Below are positions 48,381-57,800 of a stretch of DNA of 64,000 nt, one piece after another. Below the pieces are notes generated by a model. That model made no database searches. It worked only from the letters and a program-made list of their open reading frames with translations, and had not been told where the DNA came from. The position numbers and the translations under genes were made by a program. The stretch's first letter is position 1. Every line of letters begins with the position of its first letter. This DNA comes from Rallus limicola (Eukaryota; Chordata; Aves; Gruiformes; Rallidae). Where the stretch lies: the NCBI GenBank assembly GCA_022605955.1, contig JAKCOZ010000012.1:25604015-25668014 (forward strand). Direction: 5' to 3'.

Positions 48381-49014
48381 TTGCCCTCACTAACAGCTTA
48401 TCAGGAACACCTGCAGCTCTTCCCTCTTTACTAAAGCAGTGTGAGTCCTCCTACCAATGATAAGAACATGGTCCAGAGATGTTTGCTCACATGGAGACAC
48501 TGTTTGGGACACAAGCAGGAGTCCTTGGAAATGATCAGCTTTATCTCAGTCAGGAAAAACTGCTTTAGGTTATTTTTTGCAAAGCCTTTATGGCCACGAG
48601 TATTGTAGAAGCAAGAAAAAAGCCTGCAAAGTCCTTGACAAGCTTTTCTGCTAAACAATTAAATTGGTAAAAATAAAAATGTATTAATGCATTGTGATTC
48701 CATTTCCCAAAATGGTCTTAAGCCTTACAAACACGCCCCCACAGAACTAAAACCTTCAAGAGCAAATCACCACAGCCCAACTCCAAGCAGTGTTCGTCCC
48801 CAGTAACTCTCCCACACATCAGCAGCAGCTGAACAAGACCAGGACAATTGCACAGTATTCAGAAGTTATCCTGATCTTTGCTCAGTGCTCAAGAGGGATG
48901 ACTATTTACAGCACTGTGGATTCATTTTAAAAGGTGCAGTTCTCCAGCACATTTTGCATATGAAATAAAGCTTTATAAGCACTAATAAGTGCAGGTGATG
49001 AGCACAAATCTTAC

Positions 49015-49162
49015 CCTTCTGCCTCAGTATCCCTGGAAGCTTTTCCCTCCTGCCTGAACACCACGTATTCAGAATAGATCCAATTTTTCCATCTTTTATT
49101 TGCACAGGTAGGGACAGTTTATTCAAGCCAATTATCTCAGCATGATTCATCATCATGATGCT
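49015..49162 (-). other. Candidate internal exon J (unverified)
   Basis: On the minus strand the acceptor 'gattgcttttattttag' and the donor AGAAGG|GTAAGA enclose 148 nt, open from phase 0 to phase 1. There is an in-frame stop just before the acceptor, as expected at an exon boundary. The peptide contains 'NHAEIIGLNKLSLPVQIK' and 'ILNTWCSGRREKLPG'. It is the longest splice-bounded open interval found, and its end phase fits the candidates at 41.4 and 41.3 kb. The family is unknown. Confidence 0.22.
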
Positions 49163-49232
49163 CTAAAATAAAAGCAATCATGCTAGATTGGTTGCAATTA
49201 AAAAGGTATTTTTATATTTGGAGAGAACTCAC

Positions 49233-49307
49233 CTGTTGAACTGGCAACTTTTCTCCAAACAAAGTCAGGGTACCTGTTGAACTAGTATGCTGCATTTCAT
49301 CCTCTAC
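49233..49307 (-). other. Candidate internal exon (unverified)
   Basis: On the minus strand the acceptor 'tttgtgtttgagcttcag' and the donor CAACAG|GTGAGT enclose 75 nt, open in phase 0 (VEDEMQHTSS...GEKLPVQQ). The next candidate starts only 70 bp downstream, which is at the lower limit for a vertebrate intron and counts against both being real. Confidence 0.17.
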
Positions 49308-49977
49308 CTGAAGCTCAAACACAAAGCTCCCTGCTCTACACTTTCCCTTGGTTAAATAGCTGTAAGAGTGGACACTCTAGACTGTCCATTATACCAGTAT
49401 AAACAGTTATTAACTCACATTAATGAATAGAGCTACCCCTATCGTACTCACACACAGCACATCCAGTGAAGAAACTAAAGGAATCAGGATTCAGGCACCC
49501 ACAAACCACTCCAGAGGATTAAAAAGAGGAAAGGCTTTAGTCTGAAGAGACTTTTCCCAGAGACTCTCTCAGCTGCTCACTTCCAACTGCTAATTAAATT
49601 ATTTCCTAATTGATGCACTCAACCTCTGGCAGGTTTCCCCTCTTCCCCATCCAAAGCAGCAGGCGACCCTCTGCATCATCACACCCTGTGCTCCCGTCAC
49701 TGCAGCCCCTCAGGGTTCAGCCATGCCTGCCCATGTATTTGATGGTTGTCCACTAGCTGCTTAGGAAAGCATCTGCTCATCTCTGGAGAGCATTTCTGAC
49801 AGACCTGAGCACTTCTTATTCTAAAGACTTAATTAATTGCTGCCAACGTTGGATCACAGGGCATAGAAATAATGGCAAAGATTAAGTAACTACAGAAATG
49901 AGGAATGGAGATTTGTGGAGCTTATGGCCATTGAAAAACACCTCATCTCTACTCTCTGTGATGGGAGAGGGGATGTC

Positions 49978-50046
49978 TAGAATAGAATAGTGCAGCTGTC
50001 AGGGACCTACAACCATCTTCAAAGTCCAACTGCCTGACCACATCAG
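49978..50046 (-). mobile_element. Older CR1 LINE, left part (split by a nested CR1)
   Basis: The sequence contains an inverted CR1 3' end: 'agaatagaatagtgcagctg', then 'cagggacctacaaccatc', 'aaagtccaactgcctgacca' and 'catcagggctgg'. The matching continuation resumes only after 50412. The two parts make one CR1 interrupted by the younger sense copy at about 50070-50395. Confidence 0.75.
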
Positions 50047-50069
50047 GGCTGGACAAGTTCAAGTAGGTT

Positions 50070-50395
50070 GTTAATGTTGTTAACGTTTATATGTCTTAAG
50101 TATGGGACACAAGGGGAAATGGGCAGCCCCTTTTCAGTGTCTGTGAGGACAGGACAAGGGGCAATGGCTGCAAGTTGGAACATAGGAAGTTCCACCCCAA
50201 CATGGGGAAGAACTTTTCCCCAGTGAGGGTGAGGGAGCCCTGGGACAGGCTGCCCAGGGGGTGTGGAGTTTCCTTCTCTGGAGATATTCAAGACCTATCT
50301 GGATGTCTATCTGTGTAATATGAGCTGGGGAGCTGCTTTGGCAGGGGGTTGGTCCAAATAATCTCTCAAGGTCCCTTCCAACCCCTATGATCCTG
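50070..50395 (+). mobile_element. CR1 LINE 3' fragment nested in an older CR1
   Basis: This is a sense copy of the 'AAAGCAGCTCCCC' subfamily: 'ggaaatgggcagccccttt', 'aacatggggaagaactttt', 'gagctggggagctgctttgg' and 'cccttccaacccctatgatc'. It lies inside, and opposite to, the older CR1 on both sides. Right at its 3' end is a perfect 12-bp inverted repeat (50390-50401 with 50407-50418). Confidence 0.9.
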
Positions 50396-50418
50396 TTAAT
50401 TGTCCAAATTAACAGGAT
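50390..50418. repeat. Perfect 12-bp inverted repeat at the nested CR1 junction
   Basis: The arms atcctgttaatt (50390-50401) and aattaacaggat (50407-50418) flank the loop GTCCA. It lies exactly where the nested sense CR1 ends and the older CR1 resumes. The word 'attgtccaaa' also occurs twice here (at about 50399 and 50417), so the junction combines an inverted and a direct repeat. Confidence 0.85.
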
Positions 50419-50610
50419 TGTCCAAAAGCATCTCACTCACCCACAGGCTTGGGGCATTAACCCCCTCTCTGGGACACCTGTTCCAGTGTTTCACCACCTG
50501 CATGGTAAGGAAACTCTTCCTTGTGTCCAGTGCAAACTCTCAGCAGCTTTGAAACCATCCCCATGAGTCCTGCCACTGGACACCAGGGAGAAGAGATCAG
50601 CTGACATGTA
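50412..50610 (-). mobile_element. Older CR1 LINE, right part
   Basis: The sequence picks up the older element where the left part stopped: 'attgtccaaaagcatctcac', 'cacaggcttggggcattaac', 'ctgttccagtgtttcacc' and 'caccagggagaagagatcag'. In the usual CR1 order this follows directly after 'gaccacttcagggctg', which supports the nested-insertion reading. Confidence 0.75.
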
Positions 50611-50924
50611 TATATTCATAGGTGCATATAAATACATCGGTATCATGGGCAGCTCCCCGCTGCTGCAGAGAACTGCCTCTGCATTCTCCACTAAACAGAC
50701 TTTGCAAAGAGGGCCACCAACCTTACAGTTATAAACAGAAGAAGAAAAAAAAAAAACATTGCTCACATTTCTCTTTTGATTTACAGTGAAAGCAATTTGT
50801 AGAGGCACCAGGCAGAAGGAAACGCAGACAGCAGCCTGTGCAAACCAAAGCAGGAGCCTCTGACTACAGAGCAGCAGCGTGCAGCACACCCAGAGCTACA
50901 AACAGCAGCTTATGTAAAATTTCC

Positions 50925-51060
50925 TGAGTGACAAACATATTTATAGCCCGGACAATATGCTTCAAATGGGAATTGATGTTCTGGTTACAAAGAAACGACA
51001 CCGTCTCCAAACTGAACTGCGGCTGGATCGCCTCTAAATACCCAAAATGTGCAGATACCT
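50925..51060. other. Possible conserved non-coding element or exon
   Basis: Sequence with several CpG sites (gcccggacaat, cgacaccgtc, ctgcggctggatcgcc) and the SOX-type 'ttacaaagaaa'. On the minus strand it is open over 124 codons (50864-51238), but no splice-bounded exon is convincing. It may be conserved regulatory DNA. Confidence 0.22.
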
Positions 51061-52723
51061 GGTGGTTTTTAAGTGTCACTCCCTGCCTTTGATCTTTGCA
51101 GAATATGAAATTCATTACCAGTCCTACAGCTGATCCTTCACTCCATTTCTTCTTTAAAAAGTCCTGTTTTCTAGCAGAGCTGAAACAACTTGTAAGAGAG
51201 GGTAACACCCCCCAAATTTCGTAGGCCGCTGTATCCACCCAAAGGAAGATACTGCTCTGGATTGCACAGGGGTGCTGCCCCAGCGCTGTCCTGGTGTAGC
51301 ACAGCCAGCTGCTGCATCAGTGAGCATCCCCAGCACACTCAGCTTGGGGTACAGACCCATCCATCCAAACAGCTGCTGATGTACATCACACACAAACCCA
51401 CCTTTCCTGCCAAACGGCAAAGACAGGATGCAGTTTCTGTATTCCCTTGCTCTTCTTTTGACCATGATGATTTACAGCTGGTAAATCCTTTCTCTCAGGC
51501 TCTGGAGATCATCAGCTTTGACCTATCTCACTGTGACCAGCCACCAGGCATTCAGGGATGGGGATAAATAACAGCGGTGTTGGCTTGTATCTAATCAGCA
51601 TCCTTCCCTGGTACTTAACAAAAAGCAGCCAAAATTGACCAAACACATGTTTCCAAATTGCAGATTCATAATTTAAAAAGATTTCTTTTTTTCTCCTTCA
51701 GGCTGTACTAGGACTTGATATAAAAATCAATTTATTATGTGCCTACTTGCTATTTATGTTATTTGTACAGTCTCTGATTTCAAGGGTGGTCAAAGGAGAA
51801 ACAAATCCAATGAAAATTGATTCTATAGGTACACTCTTTACTCAGCAGCTGAGGGAGAACCCTCTAGAAGGACTGGAGACTTTTTTTTCTTTCCTTAATC
51901 ACCAGTGTCAGGGGAGGGGAAAAAAAAAACCAAACCCATAGGAAAAGACTGAAAGAAAGTTTATCACTACTAAGACAAGGTCTAACTCACAGTCTCCTTT
52001 GGCTATACCAGCTCAGGGTAGGTTGAACTCAGCTTTTCAGGACATGTGTTGTGCTGAGGAGGATGTAAACAAAGACTTTGTTCTGCCATACAGAGCTGTG
52101 AATGAGTACTTGGGAGAGTCTTGCTGCATGCTGGGTGAGCACACAAGTGCCCAGAGCTTCACCAGGGCACCATGCAGGACCAGGCCACAGGAGAAGCAAC
52201 GTAGAATCATTGTCTCGTCGTTGAGCTTCCCACATCTCTCCTTTGCCTTCCCCAGGCTGAGCAAGAAAAGAAATGGCTTAAAAAATTCATGATCTTGTTT
52301 TTCCCCTCTCCCTTGCCTTGTTTGTTCTTTGGAGCTGGAGAGAAAACAAAGCTGCTTCATTATTTACTGCCACCTTAAATTTTTGATAGTAGTCAAAGTC
52401 ATTAAAGGGTACTTGCTCCCATCACCAGACAGCAGAGGCAACAGCAGGAACCCTGCACTGTGTCAGATTCACGTGTAAGCATATGGACACACTTGGGTTT
52501 GAGAGATGAATCCTCTGCCACAGTAAAGGCTGGGCTTGTCAAATGAATTATTGAGGCAGGAACTGCAAATTAACACAAATTACATGCAGTTATCAGAAGG
52601 AAACTTTCTCTTTCCCCTCCCTCCAACGTTGTCGAGGGGAAGTGGGAAAAGCTTCGGGAGTTGTAGCTCCCAGGAAGGAAACACCAGCACACACTCTCAC
52701 GTGGCTTTGCCAGCAGCAAGTTA

Positions 52724-52904
52724 AAATCACAGAACTCTTTGTGTTGGAAGGGATCTCAAAGATCATCTAGCTCCAACTCCCCGGCCACGGGCAGGGGGGG
52801 TTGGCTTCACTAGACCAAGTCGCCCAAAGTCTCATCTAACCTGGCCTTAAACACTTCCAAGGATGGGGCTTCCACAACCTCTCTGGGCACCCTGTGCCAG
52901 TTGT
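52724..52904 (-). mobile_element. CR1 LINE 3' fragment
   Basis: An inverted CR1: 'aaatcacagaactctttgtg', 'ttggaagggatctcaaagat', 'catctagctccaactcccc', 'ggccttaaacacttccaagg' and 'cacaacctctctgggcaccc'. It lacks the diagnostic words of the two abundant subfamilies, so it is another lineage. The 5' truncation is near 52904. Confidence 0.9.
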
Positions 52905-54106
52905 TAAGAGTTAAGGGACAGCTGAAAGAGGAAAACATACTTCAAGCCTAAAATTATTGAGCAGTGTCATACAGAAGGGCAGATACACTGCTTTGGGTAT
53001 CATGCCATGCAAAGCTCAGGTACAACCTCCACCTCTCCTGAAAGTACAAAGCCAGCACTTTTTGAGACAGAAATGCTATCCTGAAAAGCAATGCCTTTCC
53101 ATCCCCATCTTCAGCTTTACCCGTGCTTGCCTGTCCCATGGGGCCATTGGAGAAACCTGAGTGGTGCAAGTTGGGGTCACCAAGAGCACAGATTTCTCCT
53201 GAAACCCACCTGGAAATGAGTGGTTGAAGCTGCAAACGAATGCAGAAGGATGATGTCTCTACTTTTAATCATATCACCAAGCTCATGGCAGTCAGCATTT
53301 CTGACTATTGCTTCAAAGCCAAGCAGTGAAACTTTGCTAGCAAAAAGACCCATCAGAACAGAAGGCCAAAGACAATGTGGGTTGTAATTATTTGTATTGC
53401 TCTTATTCCCCAAAGGTGCTGGACTAACAGGCAAGAAACACCTGCTTCCCAAACTACTCATCATCACAAAATGGGGCTTGCAAACACAAGGTGCTTAGTA
53501 GCAATTCTTCTATATGAATTAAACTATAAATTTGGTTTTGTCAGTCTGTTGTATGTCACCCAGTGCAATTTATTATATATATTTATTAGAGATATTTTTC
53601 ACATTAACAACTGCCCCTTCCTTCCCCTCCCCCCAGTTCTTGTAGAACAATTTAGTCTTCAAAGCCTCATGAGAGTTTTCTGTTTCAACTTCAGGAATAT
53701 TCTCTGAATTTTTATTGATGTCTTCCAATGAAAACTCATGTCCTTCTCACATCACATCATATGCAATTTGCTCTATATTCCACTGGCCTAAAATCTGAAT
53801 TTTTTACAATCTCCCCCCTCCCACTTCCACTGGCATAAAATCTGTCACCCTGTGAAGAAGTCAGAAGGTTAGAGTCCTACCCAGGGTGCCACAGCAAACC
53901 CTTTCATCCGCAGAGATTCCCTCCTCCAGGGGCATCTTTTCAAAGTTCTCAGATCTCCACGCCTGAGTGTGATGTGATTGATGTAGACATCTAAGCCCTG
54001 GTGTTATAGTAATTGCCATTTCTGTCACTGTGACTGCAGGGTTTCCTCTCCATTATCTCAAAGAGCTCTGGATGTCTGAAACTGTAGGACTGTAAACAAA
54101 ACCAAA

Positions 54107-54127
54107 ATATATATATATATATATATA
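54107..54127. repeat. (AT)n microsatellite
   Basis: About ten AT units. Similar short TA runs lie at about 7801-7813, 24496-24516, 43932-43947 and 55894-55909. Confidence 0.9.
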
Positions 54128-54503
54128 AAATAAAGTCTGTGCATCTCTAGGTACAGAGATTGCTTCTTATTGCTCTGTGAAAACAGTTCAAGATTACATT
54201 GCAATCTTCAAGATTAGTACTAAAACCTCAGGAATATCTTTCCTTATCCTTTTTGGTTGGGTCTATTGTTTTCTTTGGAAGGAAAAACTTTGTCTGGAAA
54301 AGCAAGCTGCAAGTCCTGCAGCTTCAGTGCTTCCCACAACTGGACTTCTCATGGAGGGTTTTTTTGTCACCATAGGAAATCAAGAATCATTACAAATTAG
54401 TGCACACTGGGTTTGCAGAAAAACTGAGTGCAAGCAGCCCCTCCTTGGCAACCAGGCATGATATCACCTCCTCATTAAAAAGATAAAGGAAAGAGAATCA
54501 AAA

Positions 54504-54865
54504 ACAGGGGAAAAAGGAAAGAGAAACAGGGGAAAAAGGAAAGAGAAACAGGGGAAAAAGGAAAGAGAAACAGGGGAAAAAGGAAAGAGAAACAGGGGAA
54601 AAAGGAAAGAGAAACAGGGGAAAAAGGAAAGAGAAACAGGGGAAAAAGGAAAGAGAAACAGGGGAAAAAGGAAAGAGAAACAGGGGAAAAAGGAAAGAGA
54701 AACAGGGGAAAAAGGAAAGAGAAACAGGGGAAAAAGGAAAGAGAAACAGGGGAAAAAGGAAAGAGAAACAGGGGAAAAAGGAAAGAGAAACAGGGGAAAA
54801 AGAAAAGAGAAACAGAAACAGGGGAAAAAGAAAAGAGAAACAGAAACAGGGGAAAAAGAAAGAAG
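54504..54865. repeat. 22-bp minisatellite, polypurine
   Basis: The unit acaggggaaaaaggaaagag plus 'aa' (22 bp) is repeated 13 times without a visible change from 54504 to 54789. Then come three variant units (54790, 54818, 54846) with G-to-A changes and an inserted 'acagaa' before the last two, making 28-bp steps. Each unit is purine except one C. The unit has no stop codon on the minus strand in any frame, which explains the two overlapping long open frames there. A degenerate half-unit precedes the array (54486-54500). Confidence 0.97.
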
Positions 54866-55227
54866 TATAGTGAACAAAACTACTTTCATCTTTAATTTTT
54901 TTCAAAATCTTTCCTAAATCTCACTTAAAGACACCTTCAGCTTGGACTGTACATTATTACCTCAACCTAAATCTCATCACAGAAAATCTGGCATTATCAT
55001 CTAACAAAATTCAAGATAAAGACAATGTAGATTAAATATTTAGAAGTCTTCTTTCTGATACATGGCTTAAATAATATCACCAAAACATGTAAAAGAGAAA
55101 AGCATTCCAAAAAGATTATAGCAAGAACACGTATCTGATCCTATTTGTTCTAAATGGAAATCCTTTCACTGACAAAAGGGTGAGCAAACTGTCATCAGCA
55201 ACCCCAGCAGTTACAACTGCACACACC

Positions 55228-55320
55228 ACAGAATCATAGAATAGCTTAGGTTGGAACAGACTTTAAGAACAAGCCCAGCCATTAGCCTACCACTGCCCCA
55301 AGTCCACAATTAAACTGTAT
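55228..55320 (-). mobile_element. CR1 LINE tail, diverged
   Basis: The inverted octamers 'cacagaatcatagaatag' are followed by 'ttaggttggaacagacttta' and a decayed 'caagcccagccattagcct'. The match is lost near 55320. It is the rightmost CR1 recognised. No further copy is visible up to 64 kb. Confidence 0.8.
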
Positions 55321-57205
55321 CACATATTTCCCAGAAGAAGAGAAAATGCAGCACATCCTGGACCTGCTCCCCCCCAGTCCTAAGCATCGTGCAAAAACTT
55401 GACCCAAAACTTGTTAATCATTTAAGCTCCTAAACTGAGAAATTTCTTCCCATTCTTCACCTAGTTTTCCCATGCAGAGGAAGATGTATTTAATCTTACT
55501 TTACCTGTTACATTAACCCATAACCATGAATTCCCCTTGGCCAGAGCACTTCTTTCAGCAAAACATCCCTTATCTGCTTACTCCAAGTTGCCTCTTGCTT
55601 TCCCCAACAGCACAGCTTCAATTTAAAATTTAACAGTTTTAAGGAGTTGCTTAAAATTCTCTTCACAACTGCTTCAATTTGTTACTCTTGCTTTTACAGT
55701 GATTTTAAGAGACAAGGAGTCCAGCAGAGGATCCTTTTAAATCCATGTACACCACACAAGGCATTCAACAGGCCCTTACAGGCACTGGTGCCAGCAGCCT
55801 TTCCTTACACCGCTGTACTTCCCAGTCACTGTTGGATACAAATAACAGGCTTTGCAGCAAATTTCCTCCTTCATATGTAAATATGTTTTTATAATATATA
55901 TATATATAAACAGAAATTGATTAAATGAACCATTAATACTAAAGGGTTTAAGATTAAAGGCATTAACATGGCTTTAAAAATCCCTTCTTTTGTGAATTTT
56001 GCCACTTTCTCAGTAGCTGCAAACAGGGTCAGCACAAACCAACTGCCACAACCTGCCTGGCTCTTGGTGATACCAGGAGGGTACGTACCTGCCTGGTAGG
56101 GTCTGCCTGTTGCTCATGACTTGGTGCAATCCCCGTTGGAACATCCCAAGGCAATGAGAAGCCTTGCCCTTGTGATTTTATTGCACTTATCGCTCCCTGG
56201 TTCCTAACTGCAGAGTTCAGTGAAGAGCAGACTCTGAATCATTACCTGGTAGACCAAAGTCTCTGCTGCAAGTAATGACAAATCACAGCAAGTAGTTAGC
56301 ACAGATGCCAGCAATACTTCCAGATGTGACTGGATCGGGTCATTAATTTGCTTCAGGCACTACCTGACCTCTGCTCATCTACCCCCTGTTTCAGGAATTA
56401 CATTTAACATCACCATAACTGCCTGGATGCAGAAGGATCTCATTTGAAATCAATTCATTCAGTTTCCCTTTCCGTGTTTCTAATATTGTTTCTGAAGTAT
56501 CATGACAATTTAAAATAATTATATTTTAATTAGCGCTGATTTTCAGTGGAAGTCGTGCACAGGCACTTAACAACTTCCACATTAGTACCCAAATAAGTTC
56601 CCTGTGATTATCTGGAGACTCAAAAGAAGAAATAATGAGATATTGGTACAATCTTTATTGAGCTCTTTATAAAAAGATCTCCATGAGCAGCACATATATG
56701 TCAGAGCCAGAGAAATAAGCAAAATTAGCTCAGACAGCAAAAAACCCAAACATGCAAACTAGAATTCACTATTGTCTAAGGCATCTGCTTTGAATTTTCT
56801 TTCTTTCTTTAGTAAGAACTAACAATGCTTTAAAGGATGACATTATACAGTCAAACAGCTATTTCAGTTCCTTCTGTAAACACAGACCTAAAAGTTTTGG
56901 GTGGGGATTTTTTTGGTTTTTAACTTTTTTTATTTAATGAGGGTATTTTTTGTTGGGTTTTTCTATTGTTTTTTAGCTTTTTATTTCCCAGGAATACCTA
57001 CTCAATCCCTTCTTTATGAGTGCTGTGTGTCTCCTGGTTGTCCCCAAGCACTCAGAGAATTCCCCACTCTTGCCAACGCCACTGAAGCAGAGCTGGGACA
57101 AACCAGGGGAGTTCACACAACAAACAGGAGCCTTGGGTTCCTCACAGATCCAGGTTTCCAGCTCCAAACCCCACTACACCTAATGCTGCTTTGCCCCTTT
57201 GAAGT

Positions 57206-57795
57206 TGTCGTGGTTTCACCCTGGCTGTGGGCCAAGATCCACGCAGCTGCCTGCTCCTTAAAGTAAAAGAGCAGGGGAAGAGGGAAAGGTGGTGGTGGGG
57301 GGAACAAGGGAAGGGAAAAGGAAGGGGCAAATAACTCCAAAACCAAGAAACTAAGAGGCCCGTGGGTTGGGATAAGGATAGTTTACTAAGATAACAGAAA
57401 GATCAAATATAACAATGCTAACAGGACTTTAGAGTAAAAGAATATGAAACTATTGATACCCAATGCAGTTTCTCACCCAACCACACAACTCAGGCCGCAC
57501 CACCCAGAGCTGCCCCGGAACCCGACCGTCCCCCAAGACCCTCGCGTCCTGGAACCACGTGTCCCCAGAACCGCCCCTCTTCTTCCTCCCATCAGCCCCC
57601 CTTTATCCTGGGCAGGACGTAATTGGCATGGAATACTCTTTGGCCCATCTGGGTCACCTGTCCTGGCTTTGACTGTCTGACTGCAACTAAACACACCAGG
57701 GTGTTCTCAGCACTGCTTTCATTTTAACTCCCAAACACAGCATTTCATCCGCTGCTACACATGAAGTTAACTCTATCCTGACTGAAACCAGGACA
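57206..57795 (-). mobile_element. Solo LTR of an avian ERVL-type endogenous retrovirus
   Basis: On the minus strand the 590-bp element starts 'tgtcctggtttcagtcagg' and ends 'ggtgaaaccacgaca', giving the TG...CA termini of an LTR. It is flanked on both sides by the identical 5-bp target duplication GAAGT (57201-57205 and 57796-57800). A 5-bp duplication is usual for the ERVL class. Inside, on the minus strand, are a TATA-like AGGATAAA (57602-57609), a GC-rich stretch (57490-57600) and an AGTAAAC motif (57381-57387) where related bird LTRs carry the polyadenylation region. No gag, pol or env sequence is adjacent, so it is a product of LTR-LTR recombination. Confidence 0.9.
57602..57609 (-). promoter_or_regulatory. 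LTR core promoter, TATA-like box
   Basis: The minus-strand reading is AGGATAAA, about 190 bp from the LTR's 5' end and just before the GC-rich stretch. This is the position where related bird LTRs carry their TATA box. The assignment is by position and resemblance; activity is unknown. Confidence 0.4.
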
Positions 57796-57800
57796 GAAGT

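Noticed and set aside
53201..53220. Minus-strand 20-nt interval with strong acceptor and GTGGGT donor
   Set aside because: Too short to test, phase does not fit neighbouring candidates, likely chance.
54464..54905. Two overlapping minus-strand open frames of 141 and 135 codons rich in Phe, Leu, Ser and Pro
   Set aside because: Both are readings of the 22-bp minisatellite, which has no stop in any minus-strand frame. The period explains the repetitive peptide.
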